Positions 32,324 to 41,933 are shown, counted from the first letter of the stretch. The stretch: DNA of 64,000 bases from Pontiella sulfatireligans (GCF_900890705.1 NZ_CAAHFH010000002.1:1426001-1490000), one strand, 5' to 3'. Notes: generated by a model from the sequence alone, not told the origin. Made by a program: numbers and translations.

Positions 32324-33877
32324 ATGAATTCTCTTTCTGAATCTGACTTTGCGGACAAGGCGCAGCAGTTGCTGCAGGCCGAAAACGTGGCGGCGCTGCA
32401 AAACCTCAGCGGCTCGTTGCTGCTTCATTTTCAGAATCCAAATCTGGGACAGCTGCTGAGTGCAGAACGGGCGGAGTTTTATCTGAACATTCTCTATGGA
32501 CTGCTGCTGTTTCGCCGGAACCACGAGCTGGAACCCCTGCACGACGATGTTTTCCAGTTTATCCAGTCGGCCCAACAAAATCTGGCGGAGGGCGAGTACG
32601 ACCAGAACAGCTTCGGCCAAGACATCCGCACACTGGAGCGCTGGGAGCTGATTTCCAAACGCATTGAGCGCGAACGGCTGCGCGGCTACAAGGATACCCG
32701 GCGCCGTAAATTCCGCTACCGCATCTCCGATCAGGCGCTCTCGTTTCTCCAATGGCTGGAAGATCAGCTGCGCGACGCGCTCGAACCGCAGGGAACCGAC
32801 ACCCGCGACCTGCTCGAAGAGGTGGCCGGCCGCCTGCGCGAACTGCAGCGCCTGCTGAATAAAATCCATAAAACCGATGCCGACCCGGAGTTGGCCCGGT
32901 CAGCCACCTACAGCCTCGCCCGGTTGGGCCACCTGACGCTCGAAATCAACCAATCACTGGCTGACTTCAACGCGCGTCTGATTTCGTTCACCCTCGACCG
33001 CTACGAAATTGCCACCGCCCAGGCCATACTTCGCGAGCTGGAACACTTTCTGGAAAACTATCTCAAACGCATCACCGTGCTGCGGCGCGAAATTGTCCCC
33101 GAACTTGAAAAGCTGGCCTCGCCGCGGTTTAAGCCGCGCTGGGAACTCTGCCGCGACACCCTCGCGGAGGAGGTCAAACATACCGCCATGCTGATGCGGA
33201 CCCGCTCCATCCCCGACGCCGGCAAAGAGCTGGCCCGGCTGGTCCGGTTCTACGAAATCGGCGGGCAGCTCGATCAGCTCTGCACCCGCGTGCGTTCGTC
33301 CGCCCAGAACGTCTGGCGCAAGCTCTACACCCATCTCCGCGAGCTCGAACGCAAAAGCCACCGCATGGAAGATCTGAAAGACCGCATCCGCGAACTATCT
33401 GTGCTTCCGGAAGAACAGACGCGCTCCGGATTCATTAATGAACTGATTGCCCCGGCCCGGATGGTCGCCGACATGAACTATTGGGACGCCGTCGAAAAAG
33501 CCGAGCCGCCGCAGCCCCGGCAGGATCAGCATACCGTAAAGCAGGTGCCGATCAGCTATCTCAAACCCAAGCCCAAAGGCGACCCCGGCTCGGTTCGATC
33601 GCTCAACGAGGAAAAGCTGATCCGTCTGCGCAAATGGATTGAAGCGGCACACAGCCAGTGGCCGGCGCCGCTCTCGCAAGGCGCCTATTCCGAATTCACC
33701 GATCTCTCCTCCATGCTGGAGCTCGCCCGCCACGGCCTGCTCGGCAACGGCCGCAACCTCGCAAAAGTTGACCTCCATCTAGACCCCGCCGGCACCCCCG
33801 TTTCCGTCGAAGTCGACGAACGGCTGCTCGAATTTGAGGAGCTTATGATTTCCAAAGCACAAAAGGTAGATTCCTAA
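32324..33877 (+). CDS. jetA: Wadjet defence protein JetA (MksF/kleisin-like)
   Basis: A 517-residue protein, the kleisin-like subunit of the SMC-type Wadjet complex that recognises and helps cut small circular DNA. The N-terminal winged-helix region (about 35-150) contains DIRTLERWELISKRIERERL and RRRKFRYRISDQALSFLQWLE. A long helical middle (about 150-430) and a C-terminal winged helix (about 470-517) follow. I chose the ATG at 32324, preceded by TTGGAG; the frame is open to 32165 but crosses the palindrome. Stop and jetB start overlap as TAATG. Assigned mainly by context and domain pattern; the Wadjet subtype is not assigned. Confidence 0.85.
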   Translation: MNSLSESDFADKAQQLLQAENVAALQNLSGSLLLHFQNPNLGQLLSAERAEFYLNILYGLLLFRRNHELEPLHDDVFQFIQSAQQNLAEGEYDQNSFGQDIRTLERWELISKRIERERLRGYKDTRRRKFRYRISDQALSFLQWLEDQLRDALEPQGTDTRDLLEEVAGRLRELQRLLNKIHKTDADPELARSATYSLARLGHLTLEINQSLADFNARLISFTLDRYEIATAQAILRELEHFLENYLKRITVLRREIVPELEKLASPRFKPRWELCRDTLAEEVKHTAMLMRTRSIPDAGKELARLVRFYEIGGQLDQLCTRVRSSAQNVWRKLYTHLRELERKSHRMEDLKDRIRELSVLPEEQTRSGFINELIAPARMVADMNYWDAVEKAEPPQPRQDQHTVKQVPISYLKPKPKGDPGSVRSLNEEKLIRLRKWIEAAHSQWPAPLSQGAYSEFTDLSSMLELARHGLLGNGRNLAKVDLHLDPAGTPVSVEVDERLLEFEELMISKAQKVDS

Positions 33878-34578
33878 TGAACGATGAATTTCAACGGCCA
33901 CGCTCGATGAACGACCTGCTTGAACAGCACCAAGAGCGGGTGCAGGACGTGCTGAACATCCTGCTTGAAAGCCCCTATTTTTATCCCGAAGACAACAACG
34001 ACGCCTTTCGCTTTCTGCATCGCTACCACCACGAGTTCAGCCGCTTCTTTGCGGATCACTTCGGCTGGGAGCTGTTCATCGACTCCAAATGCGCCCGCGT
34101 CTACAAACCCCGCTGGCACAACGACTCCATCACCCCGGCCAACCGCGAGCTCTTTACCTTTTCGCGGCGCGATGAATGCATTGCCTTCATGCTGCTTCTT
34201 GAATTTTTCGAGCATAAGCTCGAGGTCGAATCCATCACGGTCGACGATACCGACAACCTCCGCTTTAAATTCGGGGAGCTGCTCGAATACAGCGTGCAGC
34301 GTTTTCACGAGCTTTATCCCCAGAACACCGTCGACTATGCCGAGGAAAATGTGCGCGCCAAAATCATCCGGCCGATCATGCCGCAGCTCGAGAAGCACCG
34401 CTTCCTCAAAAAGATCAAGCCGCCGAAAGACGAACTGATCGACGAAGAGGATACCATCTACGAAGCCCTGCCCGCGCTCTACCACTACAACGTCACCCGC
34501 CTGAGCCGCCCAGTCGATGAGCCTGAAATTGCAGCTGAAGCGGCCGCCCTCATGACCGACGAAGAAGAGGACGCCTAA
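33877..34578 (+). CDS. jetB: Wadjet defence protein JetB (MksE-like, DUF4194)
   Basis: A 233-residue DUF4194-type protein, equivalent to MukE/MksE, with winged-helix character: DVLNILLESPYFYPEDNNDAF, FGWELFIDSKCARVYKPRW, and SRRDECIAFMLLLEFFEHK. It binds the kleisin JetA in the complex. It overlaps jetA by one base and precedes jetC by two bases, a strict operon. Length is typical. Confidence 0.88.
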   Translation: MNDEFQRPRSMNDLLEQHQERVQDVLNILLESPYFYPEDNNDAFRFLHRYHHEFSRFFADHFGWELFIDSKCARVYKPRWHNDSITPANRELFTFSRRDECIAFMLLLEFFEHKLEVESITVDDTDNLRFKFGELLEYSVQRFHELYPQNTVDYAEENVRAKIIRPIMPQLEKHRFLKKIKPPKDELIDEEDTIYEALPALYHYNVTRLSRPVDEPEIAAEAAALMTDEEEDA

Positions 34579-34580
34579 CC

Positions 34581-37500
34581 ATGCCCCCCGCAAAAAACAA
34601 CTACCGGATCCAGAAGATCCGTATGATCAACTTTCACAACTTTACCGACGAAACCATTGCGGTGAACAACGGCGGGCATCTCTTTCTGCTGGGCGATAAC
34701 GGCTCCGGAAAAACCACCGTGCTCGACGCCGTCCACTATGTCCTGACCGCCGGCAACTCGATGGAGTTCAACTCCGCCGCGCGCGTGGCTGGCAGCCGCA
34801 AAGACAGCGGCCGGCGCGTGCAGGGCATTGTCATGCGCTACAACACCGGCCCCGGCGCACTCAACCCCGGCGGAGGCGTCAGCTATGCCGCCGTCGAGCT
34901 GGCCGATTCGCGCGGCAAGCCGCTGACGCTGGCGATGGGGCTTTCGTGCAGCAGCATGGAAGAAAGCATCCAGCGCTGGGGAATCATCCGTCCGGGACCG
35001 ATGGAGGATATTCCTTTTCTGATCGAAGAGCTGGAAGGAAAACGGCCACGCAACCGGCGCGAAATGAAAACCGCCCTCGACGGCAAAGGCTACTACGGCC
35101 AGATCAGCGGCTACTGCCGCGACCTCGCCAGCCGGCTCTTCGGCGACGACGCCACCTATGCGGAAGTCTGCAAATTCCTCTCCACCGGCAAGGCCTATCG
35201 CGAGATTGTTTCCCGCACGGCGGACTATCACCAGCTCTTCCGCGAACTGCTTCAGGAACCCGACTCCGAAATTTTTGAAAAGGTGATCGACCATCTCCGG
35301 ACGCTCGACAACAGCCGGCTTGATCTCGAACACATGGAAAACCGCCTCGCCTTTCTGACCGAACTCAACAACCTGCGCGAATCGGTCGATCAGCTCCGGG
35401 CGCAACAGGCGGCGCTCAACTGGCTCGTCTATTCCCTGCGGCTTGAAAACTTTTGGGCGCAGCATGCCGAAACCACTGAACGGATCGATGCTGAAAAGAC
35501 GCGCTTCCAAGCATTGGAAGATTCGATTGAAAAAACCGAACTGAAGCTGGAGGAACTTCGCCAGCGCATTAACGAATTCCAGCATAAGGATCAGGAAGGC
35601 CTCGTGGCCCGCGAACAGGAACTTGAACGGCTGGTCCGCGAAGCCGCGCAGCAGCTCCAGCAATTGGAACGCGACTGGGAAAACCTTCGCCGACAGCTGG
35701 CCGAAACGGAACGGCAGCTCGATAAGCAGCGTAAGCTGCTGATCAAAGAGATCCGCCAGCGTTTCACTACCGTGCATCGGGCGGCCGATGGATTGCCCGT
35801 TTCGGCGTCGCCGGTGCTCAATGCGCTCGACACCGCCGCTTCCGCCGAACGCCCCGAACAAATGCTTTCGGCGTTGAACGAGTATGCCGTTCAAGAAGAG
35901 GCCGATGGACTGCTGGAGGAAGCCCTGCGTGAAAGCCAGCAGCAACAAAGCCGGGTCGAGCAATTTGCAAAAAACATCCAATCATTGGAAACGCAACTGG
36001 AGCAGAAACAGAAGCAGGGCGAATCGGAGCCGCTGATTAAAGGCTTCTCCGAGGCCAAACAAATGCTCGCCGAAAAAATGTATGACGCCGTGCCGCTCTA
36101 TTCCGGCCTTGAGCCTAATGCGGGCATCAACCGCAAAGAACTCGCCGTACTCGAACAGCTGATCGGCGAGCCTGTTCTCGGCACCTGGCTGACGGCCACC
36201 ACCGACGAAGCCGCGGTTCGCCGCCTGCTCTTTACCCAGTATCCGGAGCAAACGCTCGCCGTGATCGAGCCGGATGCCAACGACAAGGTCGCCGATTGGA
36301 TTCGACACTTTTTCGATGTGGCGAATTCAAACCCCTTTGCCCTGATTGCACTGCACCGGGAAATGGCCGCCGCCTCCGGTCCCCTCACCGAAAAAGGGAC
36401 CGGCTTTGAGTTTATCCGCTTCCGCGCGCGCCAGCAGAAGGTGCAGGGAAACCCGGTCCGCCTGCTGGGCGCTGAAGCGCGGCGTAAACAGTTGGAACAG
36501 GAAATCAAAGCCCTTGAAACGGAACTGAAAACCCAGACGTCTGAACAGAAAAAAGAAAGCAGCGCGCAGAAAAAGACGGCTGGCCGGATGGATGCGCTGA
36601 AGGCCCTGAAGGCCTCGCTCGACTTCCAGCAGTTGCGCGGTGCGGCACAGGAAACCGCGGCCACCGCTCAGGAGCAGCATATCCTTGCCAACCGCGAAAA
36701 CGACTTTCAGGAACAGTGCATGATTGCCGAAGAGGATCATGCCCGCGCCCACGATAAACTCGAAGATATTCGGCTCAAAATTGAAAGCGCCGGCCTGCAC
36801 GATCTGGAAGAGCGGATTGCCTCCATGAAAAAGAAGCTGGCCAAGCTCGAGAAGGAGCAGCGCGGCAACCATCAGGAAACCGGATCGCTTAAGCGCGAGA
36901 TTGCGCAGGCGGAAAAGTTTATCAACGCACTGGTACTCTCCATTCAGGCCGCGCTGGCCAGCCAGACCGAGGCCGAAACGGAACTGAAGGCATACGGCGA
37001 CTTTGAGAATCCGAAAGAGCTGATTGAGCAGCTGATCGACACCAAAGCCATTACGCAATCCGAAGAGGCGGAAACGCAGCTCAAGACCTCGCAGGAAGCA
37101 TCGATGGAAAAAGAAATTCTGCTGCGCGAAAAAGCGGCCGGGCCCGAAGGCATGTCGTTCGCCTTTGTATATGACAAAATCGCCAACACGTTGATCGACC
37201 GGCGCAGCATGCACGTGGCGCAGGTGCTGGAAGACCTGAGCCGCAACTACCACGAACAGCAGGAACTCATCACCGAAAAGACGCGGACGCTGTTCGAGCA
37301 GTTTATTATGCACGATCTGCTCACCGCCCTGCGCGACCGCGTGAGCCGCCTGATGGAGATGAGCCGCAAAATCAACCGCATGCTCAAAGACCGCGAGTTC
37401 GGCAGCAACCGCTATGCCTTTCACGCCAAGCCGCTCGATCAATATAAGCGGCTGTTCAATCTCGTCCGGAACTACAGCGAGCTCTCTGCCACCGATCCTG

Positions 37501-38045
37501 CGCTGGAGCTTAAAACCTTCATCGAGGACCATCAGAACGAAATTCTCAGCACCGAGCCCGGCGATATGCCCGAACTGCTCGACTACCGCAACTGGTTCCA
37601 CTTTGAGCTGCAGGTGAAGACCGGCACGGTTGACGGCATTGTGATGGACCGGAAAACCAAAAGCATCGGTTCCGGCGGCGAACAGGCCGTGCCCAACTAT
37701 CTGCTGGTGCTGACGATTGCCCACTTCCTCTACGACGTGCCGTCGGTCAAGCTGCCGCTGCTGCTGTTCGACGAAGCATTCTACGGCATCGACACCCAGC
37801 GGCGCGATCAGCTGCTCGCCTTTGCGTCCGACCTCAACCTCCAGCTCTTCGTCGCCTCGCCCGACCAGGACGGCGTGAAGAAGGAGATCCCCTACTCTAC
37901 CTCGCTGTTTGTAATTAAAGATGCCGAGTACAATATTCATCTCTACGACTTTCATTATAAAAACCCGAAGGCGGGCATTCAGCAGGATCTGCTCAACCCG
38001 GAAGAGAATGAACCGCAAACGCTCGGTTACGGAGCAGAGCTTTAG
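34581..38045 (+). CDS. jetC: Wadjet defence protein JetC (SMC/MksB-like ATPase)
   Basis: An 1154-residue SMC-like ATPase, the loop-extruding motor. Walker A is LGDNGSGKTTVLDAVHYVL (about residues 36-54); the ABC signature IGSGGEQAVPNYLL is near 1030 and Walker B LPLLLFDEAFYGID near 1058. Between lie two long coiled-coil arms (about 290-420 and 620-860) around a hinge-like middle with EPVLGTWLTATTDEAAVRRLL. All ATPase motifs look intact. Four TCCA-N5-TGGA words lie in it, reading F/I/L-Q-x-L-E in the coiled coils. It is the third gene of the jet operon. Confidence 0.93.
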   Translation: MPPAKNNYRIQKIRMINFHNFTDETIAVNNGGHLFLLGDNGSGKTTVLDAVHYVLTAGNSMEFNSAARVAGSRKDSGRRVQGIVMRYNTGPGALNPGGGVSYAAVELADSRGKPLTLAMGLSCSSMEESIQRWGIIRPGPMEDIPFLIEELEGKRPRNRREMKTALDGKGYYGQISGYCRDLASRLFGDDATYAEVCKFLSTGKAYREIVSRTADYHQLFRELLQEPDSEIFEKVIDHLRTLDNSRLDLEHMENRLAFLTELNNLRESVDQLRAQQAALNWLVYSLRLENFWAQHAETTERIDAEKTRFQALEDSIEKTELKLEELRQRINEFQHKDQEGLVAREQELERLVREAAQQLQQLERDWENLRRQLAETERQLDKQRKLLIKEIRQRFTTVHRAADGLPVSASPVLNALDTAASAERPEQMLSALNEYAVQEEADGLLEEALRESQQQQSRVEQFAKNIQSLETQLEQKQKQGESEPLIKGFSEAKQMLAEKMYDAVPLYSGLEPNAGINRKELAVLEQLIGEPVLGTWLTATTDEAAVRRLLFTQYPEQTLAVIEPDANDKVADWIRHFFDVANSNPFALIALHREMAAASGPLTEKGTGFEFIRFRARQQKVQGNPVRLLGAEARRKQLEQEIKALETELKTQTSEQKKESSAQKKTAGRMDALKALKASLDFQQLRGAAQETAATAQEQHILANRENDFQEQCMIAEEDHARAHDKLEDIRLKIESAGLHDLEERIASMKKKLAKLEKEQRGNHQETGSLKREIAQAEKFINALVLSIQAALASQTEAETELKAYGDFENPKELIEQLIDTKAITQSEEAETQLKTSQEASMEKEILLREKAAGPEGMSFAFVYDKIANTLIDRRSMHVAQVLEDLSRNYHEQQELITEKTRTLFEQFIMHDLLTALRDRVSRLMEMSRKINRMLKDREFGSNRYAFHAKPLDQYKRLFNLVRNYSELSATDPALELKTFIEDHQNEILSTEPGDMPELLDYRNWFHFELQVKTGTVDGIVMDRKTKSIGSGGEQAVPNYLLVLTIAHFLYDVPSVKLPLLLFDEAFYGIDTQRRDQLLAFASDLNLQLFVASPDQDGVKKEIPYSTSLFVIKDAEYNIHLYDFHYKNPKAGIQQDLLNPEENEPQTLGYGAEL

Positions 38046-38047
38046 CC

Positions 38048-39280
38048 ATGGAACCGTCCAACCTCTGGAAAAAGCGATTGGATGAGGTTCCGGAGCTTGC
38101 GCCCTATCTGCGAAAGGTTGCGCTCAAGTGGGCAAAGGGAAATCCGTTGCCCAAACGGATGACGCTCGGCTCTGAACCGAAAGAACCGTCCGTTCGCTCA
38201 ACGCTCGACCGGATCTTTGGCGGTCGTGTGTTTTACCGCAATGGCAAGGTGTCGGTCGAAATTCCAGATGCCTTGCGAGACGATGCTGTTCTCGCGCCGC
38301 TGGCCGCGCTGCTGGATATCCAACCCTTGGAAATTGAGCCCGCGAATGATCCTTCCGAAATATTCCAACGGCTCCGGCTTGCCCATCCGGAGATCGATAC
38401 GGAATGGCTGCGCTCAGCCTCTGAGGTCGAGCGTCTGCTGAAAAACCAACCGGAACAGGAACAGCTGCTGCATCAGTTGCTCAAAACGGCTGCATTCCTC
38501 CAAACATTGGAAACGCCGACTACCCTCTCGAAGCTTGGTTCGATGTTTTTCAACGACAGCAAAATTCTGCGCAACGGCACATTCCGAAAACTGCTCGGCG
38601 GACTGATGAATGCCTGGCTCGGCGCGGACGACACACCGGAAAACCGCGAAATCGCGCTGCAGCAGTTCGGCGTAATTGATAATCCGGCCACCACCCTCGT
38701 CACCCTGTTTGGCCCAATCGAGCTGATTCGCAAGGGTAAAACAGAGTGCTGGCTGGTTGACCGTTTTAATGCAAACGAACCGGTCACCTTGAACAGCTAC
38801 AACCTGCAGGATATTGACACCGTTCACCTGTGTTCCGGATTCGATACGGTCATCACCTCAGAAAACGCCGCACCTTTTCATGAGCTCGTGCATGAACAGC
38901 CGCAAGCCATCGTGGTTTACACCGGCGGCTATCCCAACTCCGCGGTCTGCCGCCTGCTCCACCTGCTTGCCCTAGCCGGGGCAACCTGCAAACACTGGGG
39001 CGACACCGACCCCGACGGCTTTATGATCGCCGCGCTGATTGACCGCCAGATTCCAACCACCCTCTTCCGAAGCGAGCGGGCAACGGCCCAAAGCCATGGC
39101 AAGCCCCTAAGCCCGAATCAGCTTGAACGGGGCCGCCGCCTGCTTGAAGCCCACCCCGACTTTATTTTCAGGAAGGAACTCGAACGCACACTCAAAGAAG
39201 AGCTCTGGGTCGAGCAGGAACAAGACGGAAATCCACAGCCCTCGTCACGGAAGTCTGCACGATCGTGCAGACTTCCGTGA
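38048..39280 (+). CDS. jetD: Wadjet defence protein JetD (TOPRIM nuclease, MksG-like)
   Basis: A 410-residue DUF3322/DUF2220 protein with a C-terminal TOPRIM-like nuclease domain: ENAAPFHELVHEQPQAIVVY (acidic residue after a beta strand) and KHWGDTDPDGFMIAALI (about 315-331, the D-x-D motif). JetD nicks or cuts the circular DNA that JetABC has extruded. It starts two bases after the jetC stop. The last 12 residues (SSRKSARSCRLP) are encoded by the third palindrome and the stop codon lies in the repeat edge, so the native C-terminus appears to have been replaced. Confidence 0.9.
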   Translation: MEPSNLWKKRLDEVPELAPYLRKVALKWAKGNPLPKRMTLGSEPKEPSVRSTLDRIFGGRVFYRNGKVSVEIPDALRDDAVLAPLAALLDIQPLEIEPANDPSEIFQRLRLAHPEIDTEWLRSASEVERLLKNQPEQEQLLHQLLKTAAFLQTLETPTTLSKLGSMFFNDSKILRNGTFRKLLGGLMNAWLGADDTPENREIALQQFGVIDNPATTLVTLFGPIELIRKGKTECWLVDRFNANEPVTLNSYNLQDIDTVHLCSGFDTVITSENAAPFHELVHEQPQAIVVYTGGYPNSAVCRLLHLLALAGATCKHWGDTDPDGFMIAALIDRQIPTTLFRSERATAQSHGKPLSPNQLERGRRLLEAHPDFIFRKELERTLKEELWVEQEQDGNPQPSSRKSARSCRLP

Positions 39281-39281
39281 C
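39244..39281. repeat. 38-bp palindrome, copy 3 (perfect)
   Basis: GTCACGGAAGTCTGCACGA and its exact complement, 19-bp arms with no loop. It overlaps the 3' end of jetD, closing the defence block. Confidence 0.95.
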
Positions 39282-39371
39282 GGCGGCAGGGCAAGTGCAA
39301 TGGCCGGGTGCCTCGACAAAAAGGCGACAATGTGGTAGCACCTGTCCCTGTTTATCCAAAACAATTTGATT

Positions 39372-40460
39372 ATGGCGCAAAAAGTACATAGGGAATCGCT
39401 GAAAAACGCAAAGCGGATCGTCGTCAAGGCGGGCAGCAAGGTGCTGGTGCAAAGCACCGGCCGGCCGGATAAGCGACGGCTGGGCCTGCTGGTCAACGAG
39501 CTCGCGCAACTCCAAAACGGCGGAGGCGAAACGGTCTTCGTTTCATCCGGCGCCATCGGCGCCGGCCTCGACGCGCTAGGCATGAAAACGCGCCCCAAGG
39601 CCATGCCCGACCTGCAGATGGCCGCCGCCGTCGGGCAAATCTGCCTGATAAGCATATACAACGAGTTGTTCAACCTGAACAAATGCCAAATTGGCCAGGT
39701 GCTGCTGACACACGATGGACTCAAGCACCGCGAACGGCACTTAAACGCCCGCAATACACTGCTGAATCTGATCGCCAACCGCATTATCCCGATCATCAAC
39801 GAAAACGATGCCATCTCCACCGAGGAGATTAAGTTTGGCGACAACGACGTGCTGGCCGCGCTCGTGGCGATTCTCGTGGAAGCCGATGCGCTGGTGCTGC
39901 TCAGCACGACCGACGGCCTGCGCGACGGCAACAAGAAGCGCGTCTCCTATATTGAGGAAGTGGACGACGACGTGCTCGGACTGGTTTCCGACAAACAGGA
40001 CAAACTTTCCTCTGGCGGGATGGCCTCAAAGCTGCAGTCGGCGCAGATCGCCGCGCATAACGGCATTCCCGTGGTTATTGCCAACGGACGCAAGACCGGT
40101 GCGCTGACGCGCATCTTTGAAGGCAAGGACGAAGGCACGCTCCTGTTCCCGAAAACAGGAAAAATTTCCAGTCGCAAACGCTGGATTGCATTCTTCAACC
40201 GCGTCGAGGGCCACCTGGTGGTCGATGACGGCGCGGCCAAAGCCTTGGATAAAGGGAAAAGCCTGCTTCCTGTTGGCGTCAAGGCCGTGGAAGGCCGCTT
40301 CAAGGCGGGCGCGATGGTCGACGTTCAATCGCTGAGGGGCGAGCACATTGCGCGGGGCTTGGTGGAATACAGCAGTGATGACATTGACCGCTTTAAGGGG
40401 CAGAAGAGCGCCGAAAAATCCAGCGAAGTGATTCACCGCGACAACATGGTGATTATTTAA
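39372..40460 (+). CDS. proB: Glutamate 5-kinase
   Basis: A 362-residue enzyme for the first step of proline synthesis. The amino-acid-kinase domain (about 1-255) has RIVVKAGSKVLVQ, FVSSGAIGAGLDALGM, IPIINENDAIS and KLSSGGMASKLQSAQIA. A C-terminal PUA domain (about 265-350) has VDDGAAKALDKGKSLLPVGV. Normal length. No clear ribosome-binding site is seen before the ATG. It is followed 13 bp later by proA. Confidence 0.97.
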   Translation: MAQKVHRESLKNAKRIVVKAGSKVLVQSTGRPDKRRLGLLVNELAQLQNGGGETVFVSSGAIGAGLDALGMKTRPKAMPDLQMAAAVGQICLISIYNELFNLNKCQIGQVLLTHDGLKHRERHLNARNTLLNLIANRIIPIINENDAISTEEIKFGDNDVLAALVAILVEADALVLLSTTDGLRDGNKKRVSYIEEVDDDVLGLVSDKQDKLSSGGMASKLQSAQIAAHNGIPVVIANGRKTGALTRIFEGKDEGTLLFPKTGKISSRKRWIAFFNRVEGHLVVDDGAAKALDKGKSLLPVGVKAVEGRFKAGAMVDVQSLRGEHIARGLVEYSSDDIDRFKGQKSAEKSSEVIHRDNMVII

Positions 40461-40473
40461 AAAAAGGAAGATT

Positions 40474-41730
40474 ATGGACGTAAAAGAACAGATACTCAAA
40501 ATCGGTGAAGACGCACTGGCCGCCAGCCGGGCTTTGGCCAAGCTCTCCACGCGGAAGAAAAACGCGATCCTCGAAGCCATGGCCGAAGAGCTGGACGCGC
40601 AGCGCGCCTTCATCCAGGCCGAGAACACAAAGGATCTTGAGGCCGGAAAAGAAGCCGGTCTCAACGTCGCCATGCTCGACCGCCTTGAACTCACCGACGC
40701 GCGCATCGACGGCATGATCAAAGGCCTGCGCGACGTCGCCGTGCTTAGCGATCCTGTCGGCAACGAAATCAGCACATGGAACCGCCCCAACGGGCTGGAG
40801 ATCCGCAAGATTCGCGTCCCAATCGGCGTGATCGGCATCATCTTCGAATCGCGCCCGAACGTCACTTGCGACGCGGCCGCGCTCTGCTTCAAAACCTCCA
40901 ACGCCGTTATCCTGCGCGGAGGCAAGGAGGCGATCCACTCCAACCTGGCCATCGCGAAGGCCATGCAGAATGGCGGCAAAGCCAAAGGCATGCCGGACAA
41001 TGCCATCCAGCTCATCCCCACTACCGACCGTGAGGCCGTCAAGGTGATGTGCCAAATGACCGACTATCTAGACCTCATTATTCCTCGCGGAGGCGAAGGG
41101 CTGATCAAAGCCGTGACCGAAATGTCGCACGTTCCCGTGATCAAGCACTACAAAGGCATCTGCCACACCTATATCGACGCAGCCGCCGATCTTCCCATGG
41201 GCTGGAAGATTGCAGAAAACGCCAAATGCCAACGCCCCGGTGTCTGCAACGCCATGGAGACGCTGCTCGTGCACAAAGACAAAGCGGCGGAGTTCCTGCC
41301 GAAGATGGGCGAAATCCTCGAAGCACGCGGTGTTGAACTGCGTGGCGACGAAACCGTCTGCCGCTATATTGCCTCGGCAAAACCCGCCACCGAAGAAGAC
41401 TGGCATGAGGAATATCTCGAAATGATCCTCGCCATCCGCGTGGTGGACGATGTCGATGCCGCCGTTGCGCACATCAACAAATACGGTTCCGGACACTCGG
41501 ACGCCATTGTGACGCAGGACGAAAAGGCGGAAAAAACCTTTCTGGCCGAAGTGGATTCCTCCTCCGTCTACGTAAACGCCTCCACTCGCTTCACCGACGG
41601 AGCCGAGTTTGGAATGGGCGCGGAAATCGGCATCAGCACCGATAAACTGCACGCCAGAGGCCCCATGGGGTTGGAGGAACTCACTACCTATAAATTCGTT
41701 ATAGAAGGTAAAGGGCAGATCCGCGAATAA
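40474..41730 (+). CDS. proA: Glutamate-5-semialdehyde dehydrogenase
   Basis: A 418-residue NADPH-dependent enzyme that reduces glutamyl phosphate in proline synthesis. PIGVIGIIFESRPNV and ILRGGKEAIHSN are cofactor-site motifs; the catalytic Cys is in NAKCQRPGVCNAMETLLVH (about residues 248-266). FTDGAEFGMGAEIGISTDKLHARGP is the conserved C-terminal region. AAGGAAG precedes the start. It forms the proBA operon. Confidence 0.97.
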   Translation: MDVKEQILKIGEDALAASRALAKLSTRKKNAILEAMAEELDAQRAFIQAENTKDLEAGKEAGLNVAMLDRLELTDARIDGMIKGLRDVAVLSDPVGNEISTWNRPNGLEIRKIRVPIGVIGIIFESRPNVTCDAAALCFKTSNAVILRGGKEAIHSNLAIAKAMQNGGKAKGMPDNAIQLIPTTDREAVKVMCQMTDYLDLIIPRGGEGLIKAVTEMSHVPVIKHYKGICHTYIDAAADLPMGWKIAENAKCQRPGVCNAMETLLVHKDKAAEFLPKMGEILEARGVELRGDETVCRYIASAKPATEEDWHEEYLEMILAIRVVDDVDAAVAHINKYGSGHSDAIVTQDEKAEKTFLAEVDSSSVYVNASTRFTDGAEFGMGAEIGISTDKLHARGPMGLEELTTYKFVIEGKGQIRE

Positions 41731-41756
41731 AGGCGAAAAAAAGTGCAAATTTCCGC

Positions 41757-41784
41757 TTGCGCGTTCCGGCGAAATGAATACTAT
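41757..41784 (+). promoter_or_regulatory. Promoter of tRNA-Asp
   Basis: TTGCGC (41757-41762), 16 bp, TACTAT (41779-41784), ending 15 bp before the tRNA 5' end. Confidence 0.6.
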
Positions 41785-41799
41785 ATGCGCTCCTTTTAC

Positions 41800-41876
41800 G
41801 GGGGTGTAGCTCAATTGGTTAGAGCGCCAGCCTGTCACGCTGGAGGTTGCGAGTTCGAGTCTCGTCACTCTCGCCA
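41800..41876 (+). tRNA. tRNA-Asp (GTC)
   Basis: 77 bases with CCA. Acceptor GGGGGTG/CACTCTC (two G-U pairs), D-arm GCTC..GAGC, anticodon stem CCAGC/GCTGG with loop CTGTCAC (anticodon GTC), T-arm GCGAG/CTCGT with TTCGAGT. It is the insertion site of a 15.5-kb island that duplicates its 3' 44 bases. The tRNA stays intact at the left end. Confidence 0.95.
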
Positions 41877-41877
41877 T
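41833..41877. repeat. attL, 45-bp att repeat
   Basis: The tRNA-Asp 3' portion from the anticodon loop (TGTCACGCTGG...) to CCAT is repeated exactly at 57342-57386. The next bases differ on both sides. It is the left attachment site of the island. Confidence 0.9.
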
Positions 41878-41898
41878 TCATTTGGCACAATGTTTTCA

Positions 41899-41933
41899 AG
41901 GGTCTGCTTAACGGCAGACCCTTTTTGTTTTTT
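41899..41933 (+). terminator. Terminator after tRNA-Asp (island copy)
   Basis: AGGGTCTGC/GCAGACCCT, 9-bp stem with a 6-base loop, followed by TTTTGTTTTTT. It was brought in by the island; the original chromosomal terminator is at 57.4 kb. Confidence 0.88.

Noticed and set aside
36327..38018. 563-codon open frame antisense to jetC (also 34575-35981)
   Set aside because: High-GC codon usage keeps the opposite strand open. The products are low-complexity (Phe/Val/Gly/His rich) and lack motifs, while jetC has clear ATPase motifs.
39244..39281. Third palindrome as the jet operon terminator
   Set aside because: No T-tract follows on either strand and the same palindrome also precedes genes, so a terminator role is not supported.
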